NCBI GenBank assembly: GCA_951812395.1 | Contig: CATOSD010000002.1 | Location: 734,442 to 798,441, forward strand | Length of the DNA stretch: 64,000 nucleotides | From: an uncultured Dehalococcoidia bacterium | GTDB lineage: Bacteria > Chloroflexota > Dehalococcoidia > Lucifugimonadales > CATOSD01 | Reading direction: 5' to 3' | Part shown: positions 1-8,947 of the stretch, piece after piece | Layout of the letters: every line of letters begins with the position of its first letter | Numbering within the stretch: position 1 is the stretch's first letter | Position numbers and translations under genes: made by a program | The notes under the pieces: model-generated | Seen by the model: only the letters and a program-made list of their open reading frames with translations | Told to the model about the DNA's origin: nothing | Databases searched by the model: none

Positions 1-555
1 GATGGCACTCTTCGCCCGTACGACGAGCCGGGGTCGAAATGGAGCTACTCCCCGCTCTTCGAAGAGATAGTGCATCTGCCCCTACTGATCCGCGCTCCCG
101 GGTTGCCGCCGGGCGTCTACGGTGGCTTGAGCTCCGCGATCGACGTGATGCCCACCGTCCTCGATCTGCTGCGCCTGGATATCCCGGACTTCGTGCAGGG
201 ACGTTCGCTTGCGCCAGCGATGCGGGATACGACGCGGCCGGGGCGCGAGTACGTGGTCAGCAGCCTCCCGTTCGCGAATCCGGGGGACCCTGTCCAGTCG
301 GTGGACAACTTCCTGCGCGACCTCGAGGAAGCGCCAATCACAACCGTCACCGCCGGGGGATGGAGCCTGCTCTACAGCCCGGACCCCGGCGTGTCTCAAC
401 TTTACGACCTGTCGTCCGATCCAAGGCAGCTCGACAACGTGATTGGCAGGCACGCCGACGAGGCGCGGGAGTTGCATCGGCTGCTGGTGGAATTCATGCG
501 GGAGAACGAGGTTCCGGACCGGCTGCTCCGGCCGCGGCTGGAGCTGCGAATGTGA
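1..555 (+). CDS. Sulfatase family protein, C-terminal part (5' end outside window)
   Basis: The frame is open from base 1 and stops with TGA at 553-555, giving 184 residues of a C-terminus. The segment SPLFEEIVHLPLLIRAPG, followed by SAIDVMPTVLDLLRLDIP and QGRSLAPAM, is the usual end of alkaline-phosphatase-fold sulfatases: the strand before the last metal-binding region, then the domain that ends with a product-like LYDLSSDPRQLDNVIG stretch. The catalytic Cys/Ser formylglycine site would lie upstream, so the substrate cannot be judged. The next gene starts only 17 bp downstream, so the two are probably co-transcribed. Confidence 0.85.
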   Translation, partial: DGTLRPYDEPGSKWSYSPLFEEIVHLPLLIRAPGLPPGVYGGLSSAIDVMPTVLDLLRLDIPDFVQGRSLAPAMRDTTRPGREYVVSSLPFANPGDPVQSVDNFLRDLEEAPITTVTAGGWSLLYSPDPGVSQLYDLSSDPRQLDNVIGRHADEARELHRLLVEFMRENEVPDRLLRPRLELRM

Positions 556-571
556 GGGCGTGCGAGAGGCG

Positions 572-2125
572 ATGCGCAAGGGATACGACCACATAGTGGT
601 TGGGGCGGGCTCGGCGGGGGCGGTGCTGGCGGCCCGGCTGACGGAGGACCACCGGCGCTCGGTGCTGCTGCTCGAGGCGGGGCCGGACTATCCCACGCGG
701 GAACTCATGCCCGACGCGGTGAAGTACGTCTTCGGGGCGGACACGCCTATCCGGGCCGACGGGCACATGTGGAGCTTTAGGGCCAGGGCGACGGATCGCG
801 CCGACATTGACGTTCCCCGCGGAAGCGTTACCGGCGGCTCGAGCGCGATCAATGACGCGCAGTTCCTGCGCGGGATGCCGGATGACTTCGACCGCTGGGC
901 AGAGTGGGGGAATTCAGAGTGGAGCTACGAAAAGGTCTTCCCCTACATGCTGAAACTGGAGTCCGATGAGGACTTCGACGATGAGTTTCACGGCTCGGAC
1001 GGCCCCATCGAATGCCGCCGTTACCGTCCCAAAGAGTGGGGTCCTCAGCAGCACGCCTTCTATCGCGCGTGCCTGGATGCCAGGTTTCCCGACTGTCCAG
1101 ACCACAACAAGCCGGGCTCCAACGGAGTCGGCCCTCTGCCCTTCAACATCGCGGGCCGCGTCCGGGTGAGCACGGCGATAGGATACCTCGACCCTGCGCG
1201 CGCTCGGCCGGGACTGACCATCAGGCCACTCAGCTTTGTTTCAGGAATTGTCTTCCGGGGCAGCCGCGCAATCGGCGTGCGAGTACTGAGGGGGCGCGAG
1301 GAGTCTGTCGTCTATGGCGACGAGGTGATTCTCTGCGCCGGAGCCGTAGGAACACCGCATGTGCTCGCCCTATCGGGCATTGGACCTGGAGAGCAACTGC
1401 AGCGGCTGTCCATCCCCGTGGTGCGGGACCTCCCCGGAGTCGGGCGCAATCTCCGGGACCACCCGGACGTTCCGATGGCGTGGCGGACGAGATCGGACTT
1501 TCCGTTAAACACCGAACAGGTTGGCACTGGAAACGTCACGCTACGGTTTACGGCCCCGGGCTCGCCCTTCGAAAACGACCTCGTGATCTACATGGGAAAC
1601 TATGCGGCGGCGCGCCCGATGAGGGGTCTGGACCGTGATCATCCGGTGGGAATAGGCGTGAGCCAGTGCCTGTACATGGCCCTCAGCCAGGGCGAGCTGC
1701 GGATCCGGTCACGCGACCCGGAGCAGCCGCCCGAGCTGGACTTCAACTTACTGGCCGACCCGTTCGACCTGGCGCGGCTGCGGGAGAGCGTCAGGCTATG
1801 CGCCGACCTGTTCAGGCATAGGGCCTTTGAACAGATAACCGAGGAGCGCATCGCCCCTTCTGAGCAGGTCCTGAGTGACGACGACGCCCTAGACGCCTGG
1901 ATGAAGCGGGAGGTTATTACGGCGCATCACGTGTCAAGCACGTGCAAGATGGGAACTTCAGCCGACCAAATGGCGGTCGTGGACCAGTACTGCCGCGTGC
2001 ACGGCGTCGATGGACTGAGGATCGTCGACGCATCGATTATGCCCGACACCGTGCGTGCCAACCTGAACCTTACGGTCATAGCCATTGCGGAGCGGGCCGC
2101 CGATTTCATCTTAGGGCGGGGGTGA
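572..2125 (+). CDS. GMC-family FAD-dependent oxidoreductase (choline dehydrogenase-like)
   Basis: 517 residues. It oxidises an alcohol using FAD and passes electrons to oxygen or a carrier; the substrate is unknown. The start is placed at ATG 572, because the protein then opens directly with the dinucleotide-binding motif GAGSAGAVLAARL and the acidic LLLEAGPDY segment; the open frame reaching back to 443 overlaps the sulfatase and has no family resemblance. The GMC signatures are visible: PRGSVTGGSSAINDAQF near residue 85, GAVGTPHVLALSGIGP near residue 270, and a C-terminal block with HHVSSTCKMG and VDASIMPDTVRANLNLT. The HH pair in the C-terminal block is expected at the catalytic site. The gene follows the sulfatase by 16 bp, suggesting one transcript. 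Confidence 0.9.
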   Translation: MRKGYDHIVVGAGSAGAVLAARLTEDHRRSVLLLEAGPDYPTRELMPDAVKYVFGADTPIRADGHMWSFRARATDRADIDVPRGSVTGGSSAINDAQFLRGMPDDFDRWAEWGNSEWSYEKVFPYMLKLESDEDFDDEFHGSDGPIECRRYRPKEWGPQQHAFYRACLDARFPDCPDHNKPGSNGVGPLPFNIAGRVRVSTAIGYLDPARARPGLTIRPLSFVSGIVFRGSRAIGVRVLRGREESVVYGDEVILCAGAVGTPHVLALSGIGPGEQLQRLSIPVVRDLPGVGRNLRDHPDVPMAWRTRSDFPLNTEQVGTGNVTLRFTAPGSPFENDLVIYMGNYAAARPMRGLDRDHPVGIGVSQCLYMALSQGELRIRSRDPEQPPELDFNLLADPFDLARLRESVRLCADLFRHRAFEQITEERIAPSEQVLSDDDALDAWMKREVITAHHVSSTCKMGTSADQMAVVDQYCRVHGVDGLRIVDASIMPDTVRANLNLTVIAIAERAADFILGRG

Positions 2126-2541
2126 CTGGCGCACCCAGCCAATGTGAAGGGCGCTTAGCTATACGCCTCGTGGGAAAGTGCTATAATGCCGGCGCGGTCA
2201 ATCCGTCTGGTCCGATTCAAGGGCACGCCGAAAGGAACGCAGCCAGGCTAAGCACCGCACTAAACACGCAGATTCGTACCAGGAATTGAGCGAGTCCGAA
2301 ATTGCTCGCATCGCCATGCCCGATGAAGACGCCCACGGCCCCAATGCCCCGTACCGCCTCTGCCGCCGTAGGAAAGGGTGGCAGTTCCTGGCCCGTCAAC
2401 TTCAGGACGAGTGGGTAACACTCCGCCGGAGCGCGCAACTGCAAGGGCTAGTAGCCGACAGCCGCTTCTCCACTTCCGAGGCACGCCAGTCTTCTGTTCG
2501 GGCAGTCCGGCTACCAAGAACCCACAGGAGGTAAGAGGAAC
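2126..2541. other. Intergenic stretch with promoter and long leader
   Basis: 416 bp between the GMC gene and the Zn-ribbon gene. It contains a near-perfect extended -10 box at 2179-2187. A start there would leave a leader of about 350 nt before the ATG at 2542. I see no recognisable riboswitch core or intrinsic terminator. An 82-codon frame with a TTG start (2286-2534) is open but lacks a clear Shine-Dalgarno and resembles no family I know. Confidence 0.5.
2179..2187 (+). promoter_or_regulatory. Extended -10 promoter (TGCTATAAT)
   Basis: TG-C-TATAAT matches the sigma70 extended -10 consensus perfectly. No good -35 hexamer sits at 16-18 bp, which extended -10 promoters can tolerate. It faces the DUF35/thiolase gene pair. 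Confidence 0.55.
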
Positions 2542-2970
2542 ATGTCAACGATTCCGGGCCTGAACAGACCTGCACCCGTCGCAAATGAACTGACGAAACC
2601 CTTCTGGGACGCCTGCAACGAACGCCGGCTGGTGCTGCAGAACTGCACCTTCTGCGAGAGGCTGCACTACCCGCCCGCTCCCCAGTGCGCTAACTGCGGG
2701 TCGGCCGACACTTTCGAGTGGAGAGAGGTGGAGGGCAAGGGACACATCGAGGTGTACATGGTGATTCGCGACTCCCGCATCAGGGGGTTCCAGTCCGCGC
2801 AGCCCATCAACTTCGCGGTGATTACCCTGGACGAGGACCCGGGCATCAACTTCCTGTCGAACCTTCCGGGCACCCCCCCGGGCGAAGTCCCGGTCGGAGC
2901 GCAGGTGGAGCTGATCTTCGAAGAGACGAGCACCGGCCAGTTGGTCCACGAGTGGCGCGTCGTCACTTAG
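2542..2970 (+). CDS. Zn-ribbon / OB-fold protein (DUF35, acyl-CoA-associated)
   Basis: 142 residues, normal for the family. The N-terminal rubredoxin-like zinc ribbon is complete: CTFC at about residues 35-38 and CANC at about 50-53. A short OB-fold follows (YMVIRDSRI, then INFAVITLDEDPGINFLSNL). DUF35 proteins act with thiolase-like or ketosteroid enzymes, where they are thought to bind or present the CoA substrate. The gene immediately downstream is such a thiolase-like protein, which supports a two-subunit acyl-CoA lyase or thiolase complex. A strong AGGAGG Shine-Dalgarno lies at 2526-2531. The stop codon overlaps the left arm of an inverted repeat. Confidence 0.9.
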   Translation: MSTIPGLNRPAPVANELTKPFWDACNERRLVLQNCTFCERLHYPPAPQCANCGSADTFEWREVEGKGHIEVYMVIRDSRIRGFQSAQPINFAVITLDEDPGINFLSNLPGTPPGEVPVGAQVELIFEETSTGQLVHEWRVVT

Positions 2971-3048
2971 AGCCTATCCGATAGGTCCCTTCCCCCTCGC
3001 AGGGGGAAGGTTAGGATGGGGGTGATGAATGGGTTGTCGGATAGGCTC
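2970..3048. repeat. Dispersed palindromic repeat inside 12-bp inverted arms
   Basis: The core at 2986-3024 is a copy of the dispersed element with arms CTTCCCCCT and AGGGGGAAG plus the tail GGTTAGGATGGGGGTG. Unlike the other copies it is enclosed by perfect 12-bp inverted arms, GAGCCTATCCGA at 2970-2981 and its complement at 3037-3048. The unit separates the Zn-ribbon and thiolase-like genes. Confidence 0.8.
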
Positions 3049-3108
3049 TTGGCCGACCCGAATCCTGAGAACACCGCCAAAAAACGCATTGCGCATGAGG
3101 GAGCCGAT

Positions 3109-4404
3109 ATGGTTGCTGAAACAGATTGGATGAGAGACCAGGAAGGCATGGGAGTCTGGGAGCACCGCGGCAAAGTCGCCGTCGTGGGCTGGGGCCAGTC
3201 CCACATGGACCGGCGCTGGGACGGCGTGACCATGGACAGGAGCTGCGGTGGCCTGACCAAGGAGGCGTGCCTCAAGGCAATCGCCGACGCGGGCCTGTCG
3301 CTGGACGACATCGACGGGCTTATCACCAGCCCCGAGACACGCGCCGAACAGACCTGGGCGCCCCGCCCCTATTTCGACCCTCCCTACGACACCGAAGACG
3401 GCCTGACCTACGCTTCGGGAGAGTGGATACAGAGGGAGTTGGGCCTGAAGAACGTGAAGTACATCAAGTCCGACTCGCCCTACATCGGCCCGATGATGGG
3501 CCTGGCCGCTCAGGCGGTCGGCGACGGTCGGTGCGAGACCGCCCTGGTGTGGTACCCGATGGTCAACCTCGCGGGCCGGTACGGGCACAACAACCCGCAG
3601 AATGTCAGCGAAGAGGCCCCCGGCAACAGCGCCTTCTCCCTTCCCTGGGGATACCAGAGCGGCGCGATGTTCAACAACCTGACGGTCTTCCTTCAGTACT
3701 GCCAGAAGTATGGCACGTCCCACGACGCGCTCGCTCCCCTCTGCATTAACCTGCGCAGAAACGGCCTGATGACGCCCTGGAGCTTCTACGCAATGCACGA
3801 GCCCCACCAGATAACCCGCGAGGAATATCTGAACGGGCGCGTGGTCGAGGAGCCGCTGCTGATCTACGACTGCGACAGGCCGGTCAACACCTGCGTCGCT
3901 TTCATCTTCACCACAGCCGAACGCGCCAAAGACCTGAGGCAGAAACCGGTCTACGTCCTCAATCACGCGCAGAACAACATCAGGGGCAGAAGCACCATGG
4001 CGACGCTGGACGAGCACCAGGACGCGGTCGCCAGCCTCGCGCGAAAGATGTGGGAGGGCTCCGGCCTGGGTCCCGCGGACGTCGACATCTTCAACCCCTA
4101 CGACGGCTACCTCACCTTCACGCAGCAGTTCCTGGAGGGCTTCCAGTGGCACGGCGTCAAATGGGGCGAGGCGCACGACTTCTACGCCGACGACATCAGG
4201 GTCGAAGGGCCGCATCCCTTCATGTCCAGCGGAGGAAACAACGGCACGGGACGTAACCGCGCCGCCATCTACTCCGACTGCCTCGAGCAGCTCCGGGGCA
4301 CGGCGGGCGCGCGGCAGGTAACGGTGCGAGCCGATACCGCACTCGCGGGCTGCAACACCCCAGATAGCTGCGGCTTCATCATGTTCAGCAAGCACCCGAG
4401 CTAG
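3109..4404 (+). CDS. Thiolase-like protein (acetyl-CoA acetyltransferase / lipid-transfer type)
   Basis: 431 residues. The start at ATG 3109 is chosen because it has a GAGGGAG Shine-Dalgarno and the family-like GKVAVVGWGQSHMDRRWDG opening follows; upstream codons lie in the dispersed repeat. The fold is seen in GGLTKEACLKAIADAGLSLDDIDGLI, a typical early helix-loop, and in the C-terminal segment PHPFMSSGGNNGTGRN. The canonical nucleophile Cys context and the CGHP motif of true thiolases are not obvious, as in SCP2-thiolase-like lipid-transfer proteins. With the DUF35 protein upstream it probably forms a heteromeric complex acting on acyl-CoA. The direction of reaction and the substrate cannot be inferred. 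Confidence 0.85.
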   Translation: MVAETDWMRDQEGMGVWEHRGKVAVVGWGQSHMDRRWDGVTMDRSCGGLTKEACLKAIADAGLSLDDIDGLITSPETRAEQTWAPRPYFDPPYDTEDGLTYASGEWIQRELGLKNVKYIKSDSPYIGPMMGLAAQAVGDGRCETALVWYPMVNLAGRYGHNNPQNVSEEAPGNSAFSLPWGYQSGAMFNNLTVFLQYCQKYGTSHDALAPLCINLRRNGLMTPWSFYAMHEPHQITREEYLNGRVVEEPLLIYDCDRPVNTCVAFIFTTAERAKDLRQKPVYVLNHAQNNIRGRSTMATLDEHQDAVASLARKMWEGSGLGPADVDIFNPYDGYLTFTQQFLEGFQWHGVKWGEAHDFYADDIRVEGPHPFMSSGGNNGTGRNRAAIYSDCLEQLRGTAGARQVTVRADTALAGCNTPDSCGFIMFSKHPS

Positions 4405-4537
4405 AAGTCAGCATGACAGGCGAGCGCTTGCCAACACCACGGGGATCGACTGACCCCGAAGCAAACGCCAACTAGAGGATACGCGGAGACGTTTCTCCGC
4501 AAGCTAACTTGGAGATCGACCTTCGAAAGGAGAGTAC

Positions 4538-5446
4538 ATGGCAGACACTTTGACTGGGAAGGTGGCGATCGTCACGGGCGCGGGCCGAGGAATCGGACGC
4601 GGCATAGCCATGACGCTGGCCGCTGAGGGCGCAAGCGTTGTCGTAAACGACATCGGCGGCGCGGTCGATGGCACCGGAAATTCCGCCGCCCCAGCCGACC
4701 AGGTCGTCAGTGAGATCGAGGCGGCGGGCGGCACTGCCGTCGCCAACTACGAGTCCGTCGCGACCATGGAAGGCGGCGAGAACATCGTGAAGGCTGCGCT
4801 CGATAACTACGGCAAGCTGGACATCGTTGTAACTCCCGCCGGCATCCTCCGCGACCGGATGGTCTTCAACATGACCGAAGAGGAGTGGGACGCCGTCATC
4901 GCGGTACACCTCAAGGGTACGTTCTCCGTGGTAAAGCACGCCTGCATCCTGTTCAGGCAGCAGCGCAGCGGACGCGTCATCACCTTCAGCTCCGAGTCCG
5001 GCCTGGTCGGCAACACCGGGCAGGTAAACTACGGCGCCGCCAAGTCCGGCATCGCCGGCTTCACCAAGGTGGTGGCTCGCGACATGGGACGCTACGGCGT
5101 TACGGCCAACTCCATCGCCCCGCGTGCCCAGACCCGCATGATAGCCACCATCCCCGACATCGCGCGGCAGGGCCAGGAAGACCAACTGCCCTCCGAGCAG
5201 GAAACCATGGACCCCGACGACATCGCGCCGTTCGTAGCGTACCTGGCGAGCGACATGGCCGCCGACGTCAACGGGCAGACGTTCCTCGTCTACGGCGGCA
5301 ACATCACGCTGATGTCGCAGCCCCGCAGGATCCGCACCATCTTCAAGAACGGTCAATGGACTCTGGACGAGATTAGCAGGCTCGCCCCTACCAAGCTGAC
5401 CCAGGGGCTGGTGAATCCCTCGCCGGCTCAACCCCCAAGACAGTAG
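4538..5446 (+). CDS. SDR-family 3-hydroxyacyl-CoA dehydrogenase-like protein, copy 1
   Basis: 302 residues. NAD(P)-dependent short-chain dehydrogenase: TGAGRGIG for the cofactor near residue 14, VVNDIGG at the end of the second strand, the catalytic Ser in TFSSESG and the YxxxK pair in NYGAAKSGIAG. The sequence resembles the hydroxyacyl-CoA dehydrogenase domain of multifunctional beta-oxidation proteins (ILRDRMVFNMTEEEWDAVI). The usual NNAG structural motif is replaced by TPAG. Shine-Dalgarno GAAAGGAGA precedes the ATG. A paralogue follows after 52 bp. Probably part of side-chain or fatty-acyl degradation together with the upstream thiolase-like gene. Confidence 0.9.
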   Translation: MADTLTGKVAIVTGAGRGIGRGIAMTLAAEGASVVVNDIGGAVDGTGNSAAPADQVVSEIEAAGGTAVANYESVATMEGGENIVKAALDNYGKLDIVVTPAGILRDRMVFNMTEEEWDAVIAVHLKGTFSVVKHACILFRQQRSGRVITFSSESGLVGNTGQVNYGAAKSGIAGFTKVVARDMGRYGVTANSIAPRAQTRMIATIPDIARQGQEDQLPSEQETMDPDDIAPFVAYLASDMAADVNGQTFLVYGGNITLMSQPRRIRTIFKNGQWTLDEISRLAPTKLTQGLVNPSPAQPPRQ

Positions 5447-5498
5447 GCGCGACGACTAGATCCAGCCTCACTCAACCGGCTTCAGGAGATAGCAACAT

Positions 5499-6428
5499 AT
5501 GGGAGACATGCTCAAGGACAAAGTAGCCATCGTAACCGGATCGGGCCGTGGCATAGGCCGAGGTATCGCGCTGCTGTTCGCCGAAGAGGGCGCGAAAGTA
5601 GTGGTGAACGACCTGGGCGCCGCGGTGGACGGCTCCGGCGGAGCCGCCGCCCCTGCCGATCAGGTGGTGAGCGAGATCGAGGCGGCCGGCGGCACGGCGG
5701 TTGCCAACTACGACTCGGTGGCGACGATGGAAGGCGGCGAGAACATAGTTCGCACGGCGGTCGACACCTACGGCAAGCTGGACATCGTGGTGACCCCGGC
5801 GGGCATACTCAGAGACCGCATGATATTCAATATGACCGAGGATGAGTGGGACGCCGTGATCGCCGTCCACCTGAAGGGCACTTTCTCGGTTGCCAAGTTC
5901 GCGTCGATCCTCTACCGGCAGCAGCGCAGCGGTTGCCTGATTACCTTCTCGTCCACGTCGGGCCTGTACGGCAATTCCGGGCAGGCCAACTACGGCGCGG
6001 CCAAGGACGGCATCGCCGGCCTCACCCGCTGCTTCGCGCGTGACATGGGCCGCTACGGCGCGCGCGCCAACTCCATATCGCCCGGGGCGGCAACCCGCAT
6101 GACGGCGACGGTGCCCGACAGCGCGCGCGAGATCAGGGCAGCGAGCGGCATACAGAGCGCGTCCGGGGCCCAGCCGATACGGCTGCGCCGCGAGGCGGAA
6201 GACATAGCGCCGATGGTGACCTGGCTGGCCTCCGAGGCCGCCAAGGACGTCAACGGCCAGGTGTTCCACGTCACGGGCGGCGAGGTTTCGCTTATGAGCA
6301 ACCCCGAGCCGGTCAGGACGCTGTCCACCCAGGGGCGCTGGTCCGTGGAGGAGATCGCCGCGATGTTCCCCGGCACGCTTGGAATGGACCTCGTGAACCC
6401 GGCGCCTGTGCAGCCGCCGCGCCAGTAG
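5499..6428 (+). CDS. SDR-family 3-hydroxyacyl-CoA dehydrogenase-like protein, copy 2
   Basis: 309 residues, clearly a tandem duplicate of the preceding gene: long identical blocks run through the N-terminal two thirds (VVSEIEAAGGTAVANY, DRMIFNMTEDEWDAVIAV). It has TGSGRGIG, TFSSTSG and NYGAAKDGIAG with the catalytic Tyr and Lys, and the same TPAG in place of NNAG. It differs in the substrate-lid region after residue 205, where copy 2 has an insertion rich in Ala and Ser (DSAREIRAASGIQSASGAQP). That suggests specialisation for a different acyl chain. A good CAGGAGA Shine-Dalgarno lies before the ATG. Transcription probably ends at the hairpin 50 bp downstream. Confidence 0.9.
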   Translation: MGDMLKDKVAIVTGSGRGIGRGIALLFAEEGAKVVVNDLGAAVDGSGGAAAPADQVVSEIEAAGGTAVANYDSVATMEGGENIVRTAVDTYGKLDIVVTPAGILRDRMIFNMTEDEWDAVIAVHLKGTFSVAKFASILYRQQRSGCLITFSSTSGLYGNSGQANYGAAKDGIAGLTRCFARDMGRYGARANSISPGAATRMTATVPDSAREIRAASGIQSASGAQPIRLRREAEDIAPMVTWLASEAAKDVNGQVFHVTGGEVSLMSNPEPVRTLSTQGRWSVEEIAAMFPGTLGMDLVNPAPVQPPRQ

Positions 6429-6476
6429 GCTGTACCACGGCGGGCCCCGCGCTCGTCGCTAGATTACGCCGGAACC

Positions 6477-6514
6477 GAGAGGCCCCGCTACACCTGTATG
6501 CGGGGTCTCTCTTT
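6477..6514 (+). terminator. Rho-independent terminator after the SDR pair
   Basis: The 12-bp stem GAGAGGCCCCGC (6477-6488) pairs with GCGGGGTCTCTC (6500-6511) with one G-U pair and an 11-nt loop, followed by a short T run. Confidence 0.75.
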
Positions 6515-6565
6515 GCAACCCATTTGTGGTAAATTTGGCGCATCCCCTGCCCAGGAGGAACGACC

Positions 6566-8887
6566 ATGACCACCTACGAGCCCAACGTGGTTCTGTCAAA
6601 CCAGGACTTTGACGTCGTGGGCACGAGACCCATCCGCCACGACGGCTACGAGAAGGTGACCGGTCGGGCACGTTACGCCGCCGACACGACTTCCACGGGC
6701 GTGCTGTACGCGCGGCTGCTGCGAAGCCCCCACGCCCATGCCCGTATCAGGTCCATCGACGCGAGCCGCGCGCTGGCCATGCCCGGCGTTCGCGCGGTGG
6801 TGACCGCCGCGGACTTGCCGGAAATCTCCGCGCAGGCGCAGCCAGGCGCCAATCTCAATTACGGCTTTTACAGTCGTAACGTGATGGCGCGTGAGAAAGC
6901 TCTGTACGCCGGACACGCGGTTGCCGCGGTGGCGGCGGTCTCAGCCCACGAGGCGGAGATGGCGTTGTCACTAATCGACGTCGACTACGAGGTGCTGCCC
7001 GCCGTGCTCACCGCCGATGAAGCACTGAAGGACGGCGCGCCGGCCCTGCACGAGAGACTGCTTACGATGACCAGCGCGGCGTCGCGCGCGGGCGGCTGGG
7101 GTGAGACCGATTCGGAGAGTCCCACAAATCTGGCGAACAGGTTCGAGTTCAGCATGGGCGACCACGAAAAGGGCTTCGCTGAGGCGGACGTAGTGGTGGA
7201 GCGCGAGTTTTACACCAAGGCGGTGCACCAGGGCTACATTGAGCCCCACTCGGCGACCGCCTATTGGGGCGATGACGACTACGTTACCGTGTGGACGAGC
7301 AGCCAAGGCCACTTCCCGCTGCGTGACCACACCTCCCGAATACTGGGTATCCCGGTATCGCGGGTCAAGCTCGTGCCCATGGAAATCGGCGGCGGATTTG
7401 GAGGCAAGGGCCAGGGTGGCTGCTACCTTGAGCCGGTGGCCGCCGCGCTGTCGCGCAAGTCTGGCCATCCCGTGAAGCTCACCATGACCCGCGCGGAGGT
7501 ATTCCAGGGCACCGGGCCGACCTCGGCCTCGCGCATATGGGTGAAGCTGGGCGCGACTAGCGACGGTAAGCTGACGGCCGCCGAAGCGAGACTGACCTAC
7601 GAGGCGGGCGCGTTCCCCGGATCGCCGGTGTCGTCCGGCTGCCGCACGATGCTGGCGCCCTACGACATTCCGAACGTCTCGCTCGAAGGCCTGGATGTGG
7701 TTGTTAACACGCAGAAGACGGCGGCGTACCGCGCCCCTGGCTCGCCCGCCGCCGCCTTTGCGGCCGAAACGGTTGTCGACGAGCTGTGCGAGAAACTTTC
7801 CATGGACCCCCTCGAATTCCGGTTGCTCAACGCCTCGAAGGAGGGCACGCGCCAGGCCGCCGGTCCGGTTTTCCTGCGTATTGGAAACGTCGAGATGCTG
7901 GAGGCATCCAGGGAGCACCCGCACTACAAGAGCGCCCTGGAGGGGCCGAACCGCGGGCGTGGCGTTGCCAGCGGCGCGTGGTTCAATGGGTCGGGACCGG
8001 CCAGCGCGGTGGCCAGCGTGAACCCGGATGGCACCGTCAGCCTCGTCGAGGGCTCGCCCGACATCGGCGGCAGCCGCGCGGTGATGGCCATGCACGTCGC
8101 GGAGGCGCTGGGCATTCCGGTGGACCTTGTGAAGCCCGCCATAGTCGACACCGACTCCATTGGCTATAGCTCCGGCGCGGGTGGCAGCGGCGTAACCTTC
8201 AAGATGGGACACGCCTGCTACCAGGCCGCGCAGGACATCCGGTCGCAGATGGTTGACCGCGCAGCCCGAATCTGGGAAGTGTCCGCGGATGAGGTCGAGT
8301 ACGACGATGGGGAGCTGCGCCACAGGCAGGATACCGAGCTGCGCATGACGTTCGGCGAGCTGGCGGCGCAGCTAAACGGCACCGGTGGTCCGATTGTGGG
8401 ACGAGCCACCGTGAACCCAGGCGGAGTGGGCAACGCCTTCGCCTGCCACATCGTCGACGTGGAGGTCGACCCCGACACCGGCAAGGTGGAAATTCTGCGC
8501 TTCACCGCCATACAGGACGCCGGCAAGGCCATTCACCCCAGCTACGTGGAGGGCCAGATGCAGGGTGGCGCCGTGCAGGGAATCGGCTGGGCCCTCAACG
8601 AGGAGTACTTCTTCGACGACCGGGGGCAGATGATGAACCCCACCTTCCTCGACTACAGAATGCCCACGTCGCTCGATCTTCCGATGATCGACACCGTAAT
8701 CGTGGAGGTGGCCAATCCCGGTCACCCATACGGTGTGCGCGGAGTGGGAGAGGTGTCCATCGTCCCGCCCATGGCCGCGGTCGCGAACGCCATCTACGAC
8801 GCCGTCGGAGTGCGGATGACCGAGCTGCCGATGTCGCCCGGGAAGGTTGTTGAGGCGCTGCGCGCGGCGCGCGGCATGTCGGGGTAG
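6566..8887 (+). CDS. Xanthine dehydrogenase-family molybdopterin-binding large subunit
   Basis: 773 residues, the usual length of CoxL/XdhB-type large subunits. The first domain starts at DVVGTRPIRHDGYEKVTGRARYAAD. The molybdopterin segments are GGGFGGKGQGG (about 275-285), AYRAPGSPAAAFAAE (about 389-403) and the C-terminal GVRGVGEVSIVPP, which carries the catalytic Glu near residue 726. It hydroxylates a carbon with water using a molybdenum cofactor; the active-site loop does not reveal the substrate. Oddly, neither the 2Fe-2S subunit nor the FAD subunit is adjacent. AGGAGG lies 7 bp before the ATG. The downstream metallo-hydrolase and Nudix genes may share the transcript. Confidence 0.92.
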   Translation: MTTYEPNVVLSNQDFDVVGTRPIRHDGYEKVTGRARYAADTTSTGVLYARLLRSPHAHARIRSIDASRALAMPGVRAVVTAADLPEISAQAQPGANLNYGFYSRNVMAREKALYAGHAVAAVAAVSAHEAEMALSLIDVDYEVLPAVLTADEALKDGAPALHERLLTMTSAASRAGGWGETDSESPTNLANRFEFSMGDHEKGFAEADVVVEREFYTKAVHQGYIEPHSATAYWGDDDYVTVWTSSQGHFPLRDHTSRILGIPVSRVKLVPMEIGGGFGGKGQGGCYLEPVAAALSRKSGHPVKLTMTRAEVFQGTGPTSASRIWVKLGATSDGKLTAAEARLTYEAGAFPGSPVSSGCRTMLAPYDIPNVSLEGLDVVVNTQKTAAYRAPGSPAAAFAAETVVDELCEKLSMDPLEFRLLNASKEGTRQAAGPVFLRIGNVEMLEASREHPHYKSALEGPNRGRGVASGAWFNGSGPASAVASVNPDGTVSLVEGSPDIGGSRAVMAMHVAEALGIPVDLVKPAIVDTDSIGYSSGAGGSGVTFKMGHACYQAAQDIRSQMVDRAARIWEVSADEVEYDDGELRHRQDTELRMTFGELAAQLNGTGGPIVGRATVNPGGVGNAFACHIVDVEVDPDTGKVEILRFTAIQDAGKAIHPSYVEGQMQGGAVQGIGWALNEEYFFDDRGQMMNPTFLDYRMPTSLDLPMIDTVIVEVANPGHPYGVRGVGEVSIVPPMAAVANAIYDAVGVRMTELPMSPGKVVEALRAARGMSG

Positions 8888-8947
8888 CAGCCGAACGGAG
8901 CAGTTCCCGGTGCTAGGAAGACAGATCGCCCTTACGAGAGGTTAACG

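Noticed and set aside
2286..2534. 82-codon frame with TTG start in the leader before the DUF35 gene
   Set aside because: No ribosome site, no recognisable family, and it overlaps an equally open antisense frame; composition alone can explain it.
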